Shown here one piece after another: positions 13,101 through 25,179 of a stretch of 64,000 nucleotides of DNA; positions within the stretch are counted from its first letter, which is position 1; every line of letters begins with the position of its first letter. The notes under the pieces were generated by a model. The model was given only the letters and a program-made list of their open reading frames with translations. It was not told where the DNA came from and searched no databases. Origin of the DNA: Peribolospora baueri. Its lineage: Eukaryota; Basidiomycota; Peribolosporomycetes; Peribolosporales; Peribolosporaceae. Location of the stretch: positions 29,613 through 93,612 of the forward strand of contig JAMDHS010000078.1 in NCBI GenBank assembly GCA_029717555.1, read 5' to 3'. Both the position numbers and the translations under genes were made by a program.

Positions 13101-13886
13101 ACGAAGATCGAGGAGCTGCAAGACATAATCGACGATCTGAACACGGATGTGACGGGTCGCAAGATGCGCCCGAAGCAGCAGCAGATAAAGCAGATCACGA
13201 CGGACATCGCGGCGACGCAAAAGAACCTGGAGGAGCTGGAGACGTTCATCAGCAGCATCAAGGCCCCATGGAAGAAGACGTGGGGAGAGGAGCTCCAGCT
13301 TATCGTGGACGAGCAGGAGTTCCTCAACCACCAGGAGAGTTTGCTCAATGACTTGAGAGAGGACCACAAAGAGCTCAGAGCGACATTCGAAAATATTGAC
13401 CGCCTCGTCAAGCTTCGTCAGAACCAAGCCGCCGTGGGCACTTCCTCGCGTCGACTGCGGGAGTACGGCCCTAACCATCCGGATGCGGTGACGGACGGCC
13501 AGTCGGCGCTGGAGACGGTGATGCTGGAAGTGCGAGGCGTCGACGTGGACCCTGCGAAGCGGCTCAGAGCGATCGCTCAGGCAGAGAAGCAGAGGGAGAG
13601 GGAGATGCAGAGTCGGACGGACGAGTTCGCGGAGGAGCTGAGCGGTTTCGTGGAGGGCAAGATGCTGAGGAAGACGGGCGGGGCTGAGGAGGCGGAGAGG
13701 ATCAGGAAACGGAGGGACGAGAGCACGATGCGGGCCATGTTCTCAGGCGGTGCCATCGGCGGTGGTGTGGCTGCCGGGGCCACGGCATTGAGTCCCCGAT
13801 CCACGGGCAGTCAGGAGATCGAGGACAGCGAGGTGACGACCTCGGAGGAAGAGAGTGACGAGTCGGAAGGGGAAGAGGATTCTTGA
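10153..13886 (+). CDS. BUD6: Bud6/Aip3 actin-interacting polarity factor
   Basis: Bud6 binds actin and formins and promotes actin cable nucleation at sites of polarised growth. Four exons (10153-10251, 10368-10549, 10669-12455, 12565-13886) join with consistent phases to a 1129-residue protein. The N-terminal AIP3 region is clear: SSVTRLLVATKMLLEGL, SDIYVRLGNDFN, LLSVPDDLR and LPRIREIIIALLQGLKRKQ. A long Ser/Pro/Gly-rich disordered linker follows (roughly residues 150-600). The core then starts with VVSVYLQLGRQVKK and IYVRDEKAGVMYELEDL. A long coiled-coil C-terminal half follows, with KQHIDLTMASLTREIKEL and KIEELQDIIDDLN. The tail is very acidic (SEVTTSEEESDESEGEEDS). The length is normal for a filamentous-type Bud6. 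Confidence 0.94.
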
Positions 13887-14325
13887 CCGAGGCCATGGTT
13901 TGCTATAGACCTCACTTTTCCCTTACTTCTTGACGGCCCTCGAGTCGAGGTCATTCGGGACGCGGCTGCCCTAGCTCGTTACGCCTCATTTGTTATGTTG
14001 CGACAATCCTTCATCCCATACCATACCCTTCTTTCGCTTTGTTCAAGTCAATCAATGCATGGCGTCTTTGTTGCTCAGACAGACGGAGAGACGTGGTCGC
14101 CAACGGCTGCCCCCGTGCCGGCCACGTTCTACCCCGCTGGGGAAGCGAACGAAAACGTCATAGTTCGATGGTAGAGCCGGAAGAAGCAAGCTCGACCGAA
14201 AGGGTATCTTAGAATACACTAGACAATACATACGCACAAGTCCGATCGACCCTCTCTTTCCATCTAGGCCGATTCGAAACACAGCGTCCTCGCACGCAGC
14301 CATCCCATCATTTGTCGCTGCACCC
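13887..14325. other. Convergent intergenic region
   Basis: 439 bp between convergent stops; no gene or structured repeat seen. Confidence 0.5.
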
Positions 14326-14750
14326 TTACTTCACCCCAGTCCCCTGTGCCGCTTCACGCGCTTCTGCCTCGGCGTCCGCCTGTGCGTTCTCTTGATCGAT
14401 CGAGTGGAGGACGGCCATGAACCTGTCGCGGAGGCAGAGAGGGCATGTTGAGCAAGCAGTGAGCGGGACCCGTCCCACCGCACCGACCAGACCTGAAGCC
14501 CACAGGCCAGGTGCACGATCGATCGACGGACCGAGAACGCAAACCGAAGCCAAAGATGAAAGAGGCCGATCGACGAAGGAAGGACTCACTGAGCGGCCTG
14601 ATGCACGCCCAACCTCCTGAGATAGGACGCCTGCTCGGCGGCTACGCGGACGTTTTGCTCGGTCACGCTGATGTTGTTGGCCAGTTGGGCGAGGCGACCT
14701 TGGAGGTGGGCATAGTGGCGCTCTTTGTTGCTCGTTGAGGAGTGGGACAT
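14326..14750 (-). CDS. HSK3: DASH complex subunit Hsk3-like protein
   Basis: Hsk3 is a very small subunit of the DASH/Dam1 ring that couples kinetochores to microtubule plus ends. Two exons (14590-14750 and 14326-14422) join through CA|G to give an 85-residue, mostly helical protein. Features fitting the family are RHYAHLQGRLAQLANNI, the NVRVAAEQASYLRRLG heptad-like stretch and then FMAVLHSI, with an Ala/Glu-rich tail ending in GTGVK. Its small size, coiled-coil character and the position of the hydrophobic FMA element support the assignment, but similarity in so short a protein is limited. The gene is easy to miss because of its size. Confidence 0.72.
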
Positions 14751-15388
14751 GGTGCGGGTTGGTTGGCTGTCGAGCGATGAAGTTTCTGTTGGTGGAGAGG
14801 AGACAGATGAACGCGCTTCGACGCGGCCCTGGCTGCGGCTGACGCTGTGACATCTGCCGATAGTGACCAGTCCCCCGCGTGTGTCCGTGTACCTCCGAGC
14901 CAAGTCGCCCTCTTTCCCCACTACTCTCGACTTCGCTCTAGGGAAAGAACAAAAAGACCATCATCGCTTCCACACTCTCTGCGAATCCTGTTACTATTGT
15001 TCCCATCTCCAATCCTTGGGCATCCCCTGAGATCCAATTCCCGTTTCCCCGGGTTCAACCCTGTCCCGTCGGATAGGCTTTACATTGCGCGCGTGACGGC
15101 CACATCACGGCGCGGGACTGGATCGCTGGACCGAGTCGTCCGCTCCATCCGTGAAACTCCACCTAGGGATTTTAAAAGACGACGGCGAAACATGTCCTTG
15201 CTTCTTCCCTCATGGCCGGTTGCTGGTGAGTAGGACGAAATGCAGGTCATCTGCGAGGAGCGACGAAATCAGGCGGGAAACTGGAGGGAGAGCAAGATCC
15301 CGCCTTGGGCAAAAGATTGAACAGGTGAAGAATTGCGAAATGTCCGATGGTGATATGATACGAATCGTGGTAACACAGGTATGCATAG
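14751..15388. other. Intergenic: HSK3 promoter and DUF3431 3' region
   Basis: About 640 bp separate the HSK3 start from the stop of the next minus-strand gene. No coding feature is supported. Confidence 0.5.
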
Positions 15389-17479
15389 TTAGGAGGAGAG
15401 ACCTCGGTGGGAACGAGTGCTGCCGGCGTCTGGTCGCGCATCTTCGGCGTCGACGCACTGACACCTCGGCTCCGTTTTCCACCAATCCGTGAAATAGTCC
15501 ATCCAGGCTTGGGGGCCTTCGCCACAAGTATGTGCCAGAATAGGGTCTCCACATCCGAGCATGAACGCCCATGAGCGTTCGAGAGCGTGACCAAAGTAAG
15601 GATCGGACGGGGTGGGCAGCCAGCCGGGGTATTTGAAATCGACACTGAGTGATGAGGAGAGCGGGAATCAGCCTTGGGCGCATTCATGAGGAATGATTCG
15701 GACTCTTGAGAGGGAGAACAGGCTCACCCTTCTTTATAAATGGGATCGCCCTCGGGCGCCTGGCGTTTACGGACGTGCAATGCAAGCACGCTTGTGAGCA
15801 CCCACAGACGGGCGTCGAGACGAGTGGACAAACCTCGGCGGACGGAGGAGCGGCCAAGAGAGACTCACCTCGACAAGGTTTTTTACATGGATGTATCTCT
15901 CCTTCGGATTGGCCAAGATTTTCCGACGCGAGACGAAGAACTGACCCCGATAGACCGTCTTTCCACAACGCCGAAACGACCAGACCAAAGCCGATGCGGA
16001 TCAGCCACACGATGTATATGCTAACGCTCGAAATGGGTCCACGTCGGCGCTCACGAATTGCCCCTTTTCTCGATCGCAGCCTTCGCCTGGATGCATGATG
16101 TCGAAAATTTGCTTCATCCTAGGCCACGAATAATTACCGCTCGCTTCGCTGACGAAAGGCAGGCGTGGGGGGGCAGCGGATGGTGGGATGTAATAAGCAA
16201 AGATTGAACGTGCCGAGCTAAACTGATTTTTTACCAAGCCTCAGACGACTCACTCGCCGCAATAAGTGATGTCGCATGAGCTCTGGATGGAGACCGCCAA
16301 GGAACGAGGTCAGAGTTCGTCGGCGCGACATCTTGGCTTCCCATGCAGGCGAGCTGGACCAAAAAATGATAGGGTCAAGGACGGATGGTTTGGGTGCTCA
16401 CAAGGCTCAAAAACCCCGTGTCGGGCCTGAATCGAGAAAGGCGCCTGTACGCTGCGTAGGGGTATCTGTGGCGCAAGTACGCAAAGAAAAGTGTGCGTTA
16501 AAGAGTCCGGCCGGGAAGGAGCGAGGGCGAGAGCGAAGGATGCGCCACGGTCCGAAAACCATGCTTTCGAATCGTCTTTCGACGCCTCGAGCCGAGCCGA
16601 GCCGAATCAAATCGCCGCTCACTGTAAATTAGACTGAATGAAAAGCGTCCGCCCGGCCAACCCGCCGAGCGGGCCTTTGCCGTGTTCGTAGTTGCTGAGC
16701 ATGTGGTGCAGGTACGTTCCGCCCTCCCTGCCAAAGTTCACCAGCTTGATCACCGCGTCCACGCCGACGGCGTGTCGCAGTTTGTCGGCGTCGATGAGAT
16801 GATGTTTGACGTACACGATGACTCTTATTGCTCGCCCTGGGGCGGCGAGTGTCGAGCGCAAGGAGGCGATGTGACGTTGGAGTGTTGGGAGGGAATCGTC
16901 ATAGTAGCTGATCACCACGTCCAACTCCCCCGGCGGTCCGAGGCTGGGAGAGAGCGAGACGGCGAGAGGAGGTCGAAAGCCTTCAGGCCAAGGACCTTGC
17001 TCCGCAGAGGTCGAAGCATTCTGCGCCGGCGTGTGGTCGATGCTCAGAGCGGCGAGCGTGGAAGCGTCTAGCTTGCCGGAGGGGGCGGCCCACGGTGGGA
17101 CGACGACGTCGTTCAAGATGAGGCTTGTGAGGATGGCCGAGGCGAGGACGACTAGGAAGAAGGGGGCGAAAAGGAAGAGGAAAGCACCGCGCTTGCGTGG
17201 TCGGAAGATCCCAAGGCGCTCAGCGCCCTTCCAAGAACCGGTGGGAGACCGGCCCTCCGAATCGGAACCCAGTAAGGCCATCTCGATCTCTGTGTCCGTG
17301 TCCAGTATTTCATGACCGCTGTCGCCGTAATCCTTCTCCTTGTGAACCTGGCCGACATCTTCCGTCGATCGCCCTCCATGCAAGCTATCTTTTTTGTCGT
17401 AAGGCTGGGCGTCTCGTACCGGCGACGGCCACAAAGACGGGTGAAGTGGAGACGCCGAACCGGTGGTCCGAGCAGACAT
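15389..17479 (-). CDS. DUF3431-family type II membrane protein
   Basis: The start at 17479 (MSARTTGSAS, A at -3) begins a cytosolic tail of about 85 residues with acidic clusters. One transmembrane segment follows (LFLFAPFFLVVLASAILTSL, about residues 100-120) and then a lumenal domain. The domain shows the DUF3431 hallmarks: LDVVISYYDDSLPTLQRHI, IRVIVYVKHHL, NFGREGGTYLHHML, TLFIQ, a QFFVSRRKILANPKERY-like segment and, in the last exon, DPYFGHALERSWAFMLGC, ending in GLSS at 15389. It has several short exons; the first is long and the boundaries in the middle (15.9-16.3 kb) are uncertain. The DUF3431 family is usually predicted to be glycosyltransferase-like and is widespread in fungi, but its reaction is not established. 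The topology suggests Golgi or ER residence. Confidence 0.85.
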
Positions 17480-19055
17480 GCTCGGGAGTCGGTAAGGCGT
17501 GCGTCACGCGAGCGTGCACGCCAGGAATAAATGCTCACCGCAAAGGGGGAGGGGCTGCAACGACGCCACGCAGATGGCGGAAGCCGTTTGGACGTCCTTC
17601 GTTCACTCCGATCCGGCGGGGGATACGAAGGACTGCTGAAAACAACAAGATACTGGGTGGGGGCCTCTTGAATAGAACCAAAATGGAGACTGTCGTCGAG
17701 AGGCACAGAAGACACAGGGTATATATATGTATGAGTGAGCCAGCGTTGTGCCGGCAGCACAAGAACAGTGTAAAGGGCCCGCCCAGCTGGCTGGCTGGCT
17801 TTGACCTGTCAAATGAGGCAGTACAAGGGCGTCGAACGAGGATCACCATATGCCCTGCATGCCGGAAGTGCGTACAGGGCGGGACCAAATAGATGAAACT
17901 GACGAAACTGAGGGGCACCTCGATTAGGTGGTGGACGACGACCTGCTGTTGAATTTGGCAGACGGGGATGAGGATGAGCTTGACTGATGCAAGAGTCGTC
18001 ACGCAGACGCACTTAAAAATTGGCTAAATGGCTCTTAGACGACCTTTGGCGCGCTGCGCCCATGTCTGAACGTTCGTCTGGCACCGCCGATGCGATGCTA
18101 CTGTCTGGCCGTCTCCTGGCACCACCATTGATACTTACATAAGCGCCGCCAAGCGATGCCGCAGTCGATTGCAACGGAGTTCCGTTTCCCTCTCCGACTC
18201 GCCATGTCATGCGAGTAGCGACGAACGAACGTGCGGAAAGAGCGGCCTAGCGGACGGACACCGCCTCAGCCCGATCAAAGCGCCGTTGGAGCGTTCACAA
18301 GCTCACCGCCGACGTTCGCAGCCGTGCTCCATGCCCCCCGAGCTACAATCCATTCCTTTGGCTCCGACCTTTCTTGACGCTGTGTCACTAGATCGATAGC
18401 CGCCAGATCCCCTCGTTCTTACCCGGGCGGTCAGCTGGTCGGCTTTCCCTCGAGAGTAAAAAAAGAAACGCTTATTATACACGATCGATGGATGGTCGAC
18501 GCAAGACTGTCGTCGCGGTAGAGGACGAGGAGCCAAGCATAGGGTTACCGCAGCATTACCGCAGCTGCTTTCGCCTGCTTGTTTGTGGCTGTACGGACAA
18601 TATGCCCGACTTCCACAGAGCTGTCGTCTTCCGACGACCTCGGTCGGGGGCTAAAAGCCGCGGCGTGGTGGTCAGCGTGTCGAAGAGAGGTATGTAACTT
18701 CTCTCATGGTGCTACAGTGTCTGATCTGGCGTTCTGGCTGCGATTGGGCGTCGTGGACCCAGAGGGCGTCGTCGCTCTCGTTCTCTTGTCCGTACATCCA
18801 CCACGAGTCCGTATATCCGGCGAGAGCCATTTGTGGCGGGGACGAACAGCATCGACCCGGAACGCCAGGCGGTCCCTAAGCTCATCGTCGGCTTCCACAG
18901 CCACTCAAGCTTTCATGATTGGTTGCAGGCGTAGTGGCAGCCTCCGTTACCTATCTCACAGCCTCGCTCCTAGCTTTGGCGCCGGCAATGGTTAAAAGCA
19001 AGGGCACTTTGAAGGCATCCGCCGTAATCGACTCACCCACTATCACATTCTGACC
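17480..19055. other. Long intergenic region without a supported gene
   Basis: About 1.6 kb between divergent genes. Open frames on both strands (for example 17197-17892 and 18579-18995, plus strand) show no domain, no convincing splice pattern and no start context. It probably holds the promoters of the DUF3431 and glycosyltransferase genes. Confidence 0.5.
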
Positions 19056-21111
19056 ATGACCGTCGCCGTTCAGGATTCCCCCTCCTCCAAGTCTGGCAAC
19101 ATGCACATCGTCCTCGTTTCCAACCCGGCAACGGGCCAGATGAACCCCTTGCTTGCCGTCTCTCAGCACTTGCTCGCTAGAGGCCACCACGTCTATTTCC
19201 TCACCGGCTCCTCCTTCGCCAAGCGTTTTAATCAGTTTCGCTCTCGCCTCTCGGAAGAAGAGGCGGCACGCGTTGCCTTTGTTGACTTGGGAACTTCCAA
19301 TGTCGTGGAAGACTAGTGCGTCCACCGTGCGCGCTTTCACCTTCCACTAATTTTCTTCAGTGTCTGATCCGCGAACATCTTCGCTGCGCGTCGCACTTCC
19401 CTCGCCACAGCACCCCAGCTATCCAAGCCGAACTCAACGGCTTGCGCACGTCCCCAGGGAGCATAGGCTTTATTCACTTGTGGGACAGGCTCGTGGGCGG
19501 CACGGAGGAGATCTTCAAGGCGACAGCATACAATGTCCGCGACCAAATAGATACGATCGATCCGGACATGGGTGAGTTGTGCGTGAAAGGGGCCTGCATT
19601 CTCTCCTTACCTCGAAGCTCACCTTCCTTTCGTAATCACCGCTCCCCTGGTCCGGCAGTCGTGGCCGACAATTTCTCGGCCGCGTTGCTCGACGGCGTGC
19701 GCCTCAGCGGCCGCGCATGGATTCACAGCTGCCCAGCCGCGCCCACGATGATTGCGAACCCGGACCCCTTTAGGGAGCCATTTCCCATCCTTGGAGTTTG
19801 GCATGGTAGCTGGGGCGATGTCTTTCGAAGTGAGTGATTGAAGAGAGGTCTTGAGAACCCCTCCCTCGCCTTCGCCCTCTTTCTCACGCACATATTCACG
19901 CACACCTACACACACTCTCTCCTTCTTTCTCAAACTATTAGACTTCGTTTTGATCGCGAAATTCTCACATTGGTCGTGGTATTCCAATTCGGCGCAAGTG
20001 CACCGCCAATTGCGCTACAACGAGTACGGCTTCCCGAAACTCGGCCTCCTTGCCGACGCCTTCCCTTCGCCTCCGATGAGCGCCATCAAAGAGTGCGTCG
20101 CGGGCATCTCGTACAACGTGTCTGGCCTCCACCACTATCAGCGCCGGGAAGCGTTCGCGGACAAGCAATTCTTCGTCGGTGCTACGCTGCCCATGTCCCG
20201 CAAACCGACGAGCGTTAGCTTTGATGAGCTGGAAAAGGATGTGAGTGGCCCCGGGGCGCGGCGCGTTCGGATTTCGGATCAGGGTGCGCACGCCTGGTGC
20301 AGAAACGTCGATGCCGGATGTTGACGTCCGCTTTGTGCGCTTTGCCATCGCTCCTGCCACTCACCCCCAACAGGCTGAGATTAGTTGGTTGGACGATGCT
20401 CTCGCAAACGGCGAAGATGTCGTTTACAGTGAGTGCAGAACGCCAGTGTGCACATGCACCCTTTTGGCGGGCTAGGGCAAGGCCAGTTCGCTGAATCCGT
20501 CGTTGTCGTTCCGCAACGGCCCTCCCCTCTCCTCCCCTCCCTCCGCTCCCGCAGTGAACATGGGCAGCATTTTCGTCTACTCGAGAAAAGAGTACGAGGC
20601 GGTCGTGGAGGCGTTTTCGCGCGTGCACAAGGCGCGCGGCCACCTGCGAGTGCTGCTCAAGATCCCGGACCAAGGAACGATGCAAGACCTCCCTCCGGCC
20701 TCGGCGCTTCCTTCTTTTATCCGTCGAGTCGAGTGGGTGCCGTCGGTGGAAGATGTGCTCTCGCACGCCGCCGTCAAGGTCAGCATCAACCACGCGGGTG
20801 GGAACAGTTTCAACGAGGCGGTCTACTACGCCATGCCCCAACTTAGCCTGAGCCAATGGACGGACACGCACGACCTGGCTGCCATCGTACAGTCCTTCGG
20901 GCTCGGCCTGCGCAGCGACAAGTCCCCTTTCCTGGACGCTGACGACATCTCATCCAAGCTTCTCCGCCTCTTGGGCGACGAGTGGCCCCAATTCAAGTCC
21001 AATTCCGTCATGTGGTCCCTCCGCAGCAGGCAAGGTGGCGGGGCTGTAGCGGCGGCCGATATCATAGAGACGTACGCGCGGAGGTATGGGAGGGGGACCA
21101 AGTCTGGCTGA
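19056..21111 (+). CDS. Family 1 UDP-glycosyltransferase, catalytic His replaced
   Basis: A GT-B fold sugar transferase expected to glycosylate a small molecule or lipid from a UDP-sugar. It starts MTVAVQDSP at 19056. The N-terminal acceptor domain opens with HIVLVSNPATGQMNPLLAV, where family members usually have GHxxP; here the His is Gln28. Exon 1 joins the next exon through TA|C to read VVEDYTPAIQAELNGL. Further pieces are HLWDRLVGGTEEIF, VVADNFSAALLDG and SWLDDALANGEDVVYVNMGS. The C-terminal donor-site signature is present but divergent: WVPSVEDVLSHAAVK, then INHAGGNSFNEAVYYAMPQL, then SQWTDTHDLA. It ends GRGTKSG. About 7 exons. The nucleotide-binding half looks intact, so it is not obviously a pseudogene. 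The acceptor is unknown. Confidence 0.88.
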
Positions 21112-23214
21112 AAGATATGGCGAACCCCTCCCCCCCTCTTCCCACCCCCATCCATTTCGACTTCGTCCTCTTTCTCCCCTCTTTTCTTCGCGTTCCCTCC
21201 GACGTGGACCATTCGTTTTATCCCTGCCTACCTTCTATTAGCTCACATTCGTCCTAGGACGCCTCCCGTTGACAGTATTTCGCGCATGTACCGCTTGTTC
21301 GCCACAACCGGTCTTGCGCTCACCCCACTTCCACTTCGTCGGATAGGGGTGATGGAAATAAAGATTCCTCAAGTTTCCCGAGCTCGCCTGCTTGTGCGAA
21401 GGCCTGCTCGCGCATGCCACCGCGTCATTGCTCGTGCTCCGCGTATCGGCCTCCGTAAAGATCGGCCTTGGCAGATGGGAGAAGACGTTGGCATAACCGG
21501 CGCACCGACGTGACAGTCAGCAGACAGTACGTATATAGTGTCGCGTTGAAATAGTCGCGCCGGGCGAGGGACGTTTCAGGAGGGACAAGGTACCTTTAAA
21601 GGAGTCGCAGCACGTGATACAGCACCTGGTCAAACCAACTAAGCCCCCAAGGCTCAGTTCTTTCGCCTTTTACCACCTTGCCACCTGGCCGGCGGTCGTC
21701 CTCGCTCGCCGAGATGCACTACAGAGCAGGTTGCCGAGGTCGTCGCTCGGTTGGAGTAGCCTGCCTGTCGTGGTTCCAAACAGCATAGTGCCAAGCGACG
21801 GATAAAAAAAAATGTTGTGCATGGACGACTGGTTTGAGAGTGATATTGGCACCAATTAGAAGATGCGACCGAATCGCCGCCGTGTCCCGCCAAAGTCTCG
21901 GGAAACAGCCATCCGTCGTTTGGAGGACGTCTGGACGACAAGGTACGCATCGCATGACTCGGGCAATCGATTGAGCCGGCGCTGGACGTCCGCCACCTGG
22001 ACACGGCGGTCAACGTGAGTTTCAGCTCTTTGTGCAATCTCGTCTGCCAATGCGACGTTGAAGCGATAAAATCTGCAAGACACTGTCCTCCTTCTCTCTC
22101 TTCTCTCTCCTCTTTCCTAGGTGTCTTTGCGCCGATGAAATGTGCTAGACATTGCCCTGAGCGTCTGTCGCTTGCAGGATTCCCCGTCGCTGCTTTCCGG
22201 CTTTCCGTCCGGAACGACTCAATAGGGACACCCTCGAATCCTCACATCTCACTCTCAGGCCTGCGACACGCTCTGATGTGCGACACGACGGCGTTACTTG
22301 CTTGAGGCCGATCTCCCCCGAGCACCCTTTTTCACTTCATCGCCGCCAACTGTCCGCCTTTGCCTTTGCTACCGCCTCCGGTGCTCCCCCGATCCAAACC
22401 CTTGGTTCTAACCCTAACCCTAACACGTTTGTCACCTTTCTTTTCGTTGGCTAGATTGGATTCGGTGGCGCTCCGTCCGCAGTCTCCACCAATCTCAATC
22501 AATCTCAATCAATCAATCTCAATCTCTCGGAGATGCGGAGATGATCTTCATCGTTCGAATCGTTCGAATCATCAGAGGCGGACGGTAAAGGTAAATCTCC
22601 TCTTCCGCCTCCGCCCGTCCTTCCGTCCCCCTTGCTCGATGCGCGCACGGTCTCTTGAACGGCCCGGCGGCGGAGGAGGATCGCCAGCAAGCCCCTGGAA
22701 GATCCGCTGGTTCACCCCTCGACGGACGCCGCCTCGCCGGTCCCGCACGCTCGCCGATCCGTTCGCCAGATCCCTCACATCCTCCCCCTTCTCCTTCCAT
22801 CCGCCACCTTCCTCATTTTTTTTCAGGGTGCCGCCCGTCCTCGCTCTCCGTCACACTCCTCCACCACCGCCTCCCCGCACTCCGTCTCTGTGTTCCACAC
22901 GTCCACCCACTTCGGGCCGCCCGGCCGCCGGAAACCCGACCGGTCCCTGGTCCTTCTCCTTTCGCTCCTTGCCACACCGTCCGTTCCTCTCGTTCCTGTA
23001 GGATGATCCTTACTGTGGCCGTCAAACAGGAACGCAGACAGTGGTTCACCCATCCCCCGAGGGGACCCCCCACCCTCGGCTATCTTCCTACGCTTCCGTT
23101 CCAGACGAACACCGCGCACTTGGCTTCGCGCTCGCTGCCCGCACCGGAGCGCAGGCATGATGCACCACTTCTCCTTGATGAGCACTCCATCACCGTCGCC
23201 AGGACCTGGAAAAG
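21112..23214. other. Long intergenic region with short direct repeats
   Basis: 2.1 kb with no supported gene. It contains a telomere-like CCCTAA run (22409-22424), tandem CAATCTCAAT-type repeats (about 22490-22530) and a duplicated CGTTCGAAT (about 22551-22570). C/T-rich tracts dominate 22300-23000. Confidence 0.55.
22409..22424. repeat. Short interstitial telomere-like repeat
   Basis: TAACCCTAACCCTAAC, slightly under three units of the vertebrate/fungal-type TTAGGG repeat. It is too short to be a telomere; it could be a telo-box-like promoter element or a healed break scar. Confidence 0.6.
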
Positions 23215-23223
23215 CATAAAAGG
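23215..23223 (+). promoter_or_regulatory. TATA-like element upstream of the first secreted DPBB gene
   Basis: CATAAAAGG lies 219 bp before the ATG. The paralogous gene has CATTAAAAG 241 bp before its ATG, so a similar element at a similar distance may be shared. Motif only. Confidence 0.35.
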
Positions 23224-23433
23224 CGGGCCGTCGAGGACGTCGAGGAACGATTCTTTCCCCCATCCTCTCAGGTCTGATAGATCCTTGCTTCCACTAGCTT
23301 CTTAGCTCTTCCACTCTTTCGCCACCCGGAATCGTCTTTTTGCGCTTGCGCATCACACCCGTCTTTACACGGCACCCGTCTTCACAAGTACCTGGCGTCC
23401 TTCAAAGACCGCACCACTCTACCACCCGTCAAC

Positions 23434-23942
23434 ATGCAGTTCTCCACCGCCTTCGCCACCCTCGCTCTCGCTACCTCGGCCGCCCTGGTCGGCGCCGTCC
23501 CCGTCCCCGAGAACGGTGTTAACGAGCAGCAGCTCTCCAAGCGCACCAGTGGCCAGGCCACTTACTTCCAGCAGGGTGGCCAAGCCGGCGCCGTGAGTGT
23601 CTCTTTACTCTCTTACTTAGTAATGTCGATGAGGTGGATGCTGGAAACGTTCGCGCTTCATCGCTAACCCTCACTCGCCTCGCTTCTTTCTCCTCTCTCC
23701 AGTGCGGCAAGGTCAACTCGGACAGCGCGCTCATCGTAGCCGTCAACTCCGCCATGTTCGATCAGAGCAAGTGCGGCTCCACTGTCAACATTCATGCCGC
23801 CGACGGGAAGACCGTCACGGCCACTGTCGCCGACGAGTGCCCCGGCTGCAGCGCTGGCTCGCTCGACCTCTCTCAGGGCGCATTCCAGAAGATCGCCGAC
23901 CTCTCCCAGGGTGTGATCGGCATCACCTGGTCGTACGCTTAA
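23434..23942 (+). CDS. Small secreted RlpA-like double-psi beta-barrel protein (paralog A)
   Basis: An expansin/barwin-like secreted protein of 132 residues. Exons 23434-23592 and 23703-23942 join in phase 0. A signal peptide (MQFSTAFATLALATSAALVG) is followed by a propeptide with a Kex2-type site, SKR, at residues 35-37. The mature DPBB domain carries GQATYFQQGGQAGA, CGKVNSDSALIVAVN, the SKCG element, VADECPGC with its conserved Asp, the LDLSQGAFQKIA helix and the terminal GITWSYA. Four cysteines (54, 77, 99, 102) could pair. Such proteins are cell-wall- or plant-wall-associated in fungi and usually lack the second expansin domain, as here. Enzymatic activity is unproven for the family. It is highly expressed-looking: codons are strongly C-ending. 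Tandem with the next gene. Confidence 0.92.
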
Positions 23943-25170
23943 GGTGGCGTGCTGAACGCTTTAGCCCAGTCGCCCACTGGCCCGGCCTCCCATTCTCCGC
24001 CTCCGCCCGACTTTTCCGACTCCACTTCCACCTTCCGCCGCAGCGGCCACGGTCGCCCCGCGCGATCCTCTCGCTGTTGCTGGCACTTCCGACTCGACTT
24101 CGAGCCGATCTCGTTGAGCTTGATGCTCCACAGACGTCTCCGGTTGTTCCTCTTTTCCGCCTTCCTGCGCTGGACGCCATAGCGGCCTCGATAGATATAG
24201 GTCGACCGCGTCGACCGAGACCTACCGAGTTGGGGGGTTTTCCGAGTCCTTCCATCCCCATCCATTCTGTTCAAGCAACTGCCTTCGATTCCGCACCTCC
24301 CTGTATTTGTTCCCCTTTCCTAGGTCGGTTCCGCTCGACCGAGCTTGGTATTCGTAGACGAAGCGACGCTTCGGTCGTCCCCCTTCACCGACCCTACCAC
24401 CTGTAGCCTTTAAACCCCACACATCCCTCTAACACACACACACGAATCCTCTCCTACCCCATGTATTCACCGCGCCAGAAAAGGTCGAGCCAAGCTGGCC
24501 ATAAAGCAATTGTAACGGGCACCACGTTCTTTCTCATCATATATTCACACTTTGTGCCCCCTCTCTCCACCCTCGGTTGAAGCCGAGCCCGGGTGCGAAA
24601 TGTAGGGTTACCACCAGGAATAAGTCCGGTGATTGCGGTTGGTCGGGGTAGGGTCAATCAACATCGGGCTTTGTATACTTTCTATTCCTTTGTAATGAGG
24701 AATTACAATCGCGAAAACAACCGCCGAGGTTATGACGCCTCGATCGGCCCTAGATTGTTCGTTAAACGTCCGCCTCGCCCTTCCTTCCTACCTCCTCACC
24801 TCTTCCCCCTCCTTCAGCCTCCGTTCCTGCCCCCGACTCGAGACTTATTAGTGTCTCCTTGCCTGGCCCCGGGCGTGATATTTCTGTCCGTTCACGTTCG
24901 ACGCTCCGAATAGCGCGCTGGCCCACCGCACGAGCGACGCACCATCCTCACTGGTGTCACGCCAGGGGCGCTGGTGTCGGCCGTCATTCTTTCGTCGAAC
25001 TCGTCGACAGACGTCGCCAACGGGCACGACGGACGGTCTCCGAGTCCTTCCGTGGTTGCAAGAAACGAGTAGCTGAGAATTGTTCGAATGGGTCTCCTCG
25101 CGGGTTGCCTGCGAATTTCCCGCCCGCCCTTACCGTCGGCCGTGCAATCAACGCCAACTCTCCCCTCGTC
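23943..25170. other. Spacer between the tandem secreted-protein genes
   Basis: About 1.2 kb including the 3' region of paralog A. The stretch 24,000-24,340 is C/T-rich. No supported coding sequence. Confidence 0.5.
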
Positions 25171-25179
25171 CATTAAAAG
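25171..25179 (+). promoter_or_regulatory. TATA-like element upstream of the second secreted DPBB gene
   Basis: CATTAAAAG lies 241 bp before the ATG of paralog B, mirroring the element before paralog A. Motif only; not tested. Confidence 0.3.

Noticed and set aside
17152-17892. Long overlapping frames on both strands at the 5' end of the DUF3431 gene
   Set aside because: They mirror the DUF3431 first exon or its promoter and lack their own start context or domain.
22551-22570. GTTCGAATC motif resembling a tRNA T-loop
   Set aside because: It is a short direct repeat; no acceptor stem or anticodon arm could be fitted around it.
22360-23305. Two plus-strand frames over 200 codons each upstream of the first secreted-protein gene
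   Set aside because: Pro/Ser/Arg-only low complexity from C/T-rich DNA; more likely promoter and leader sequence.
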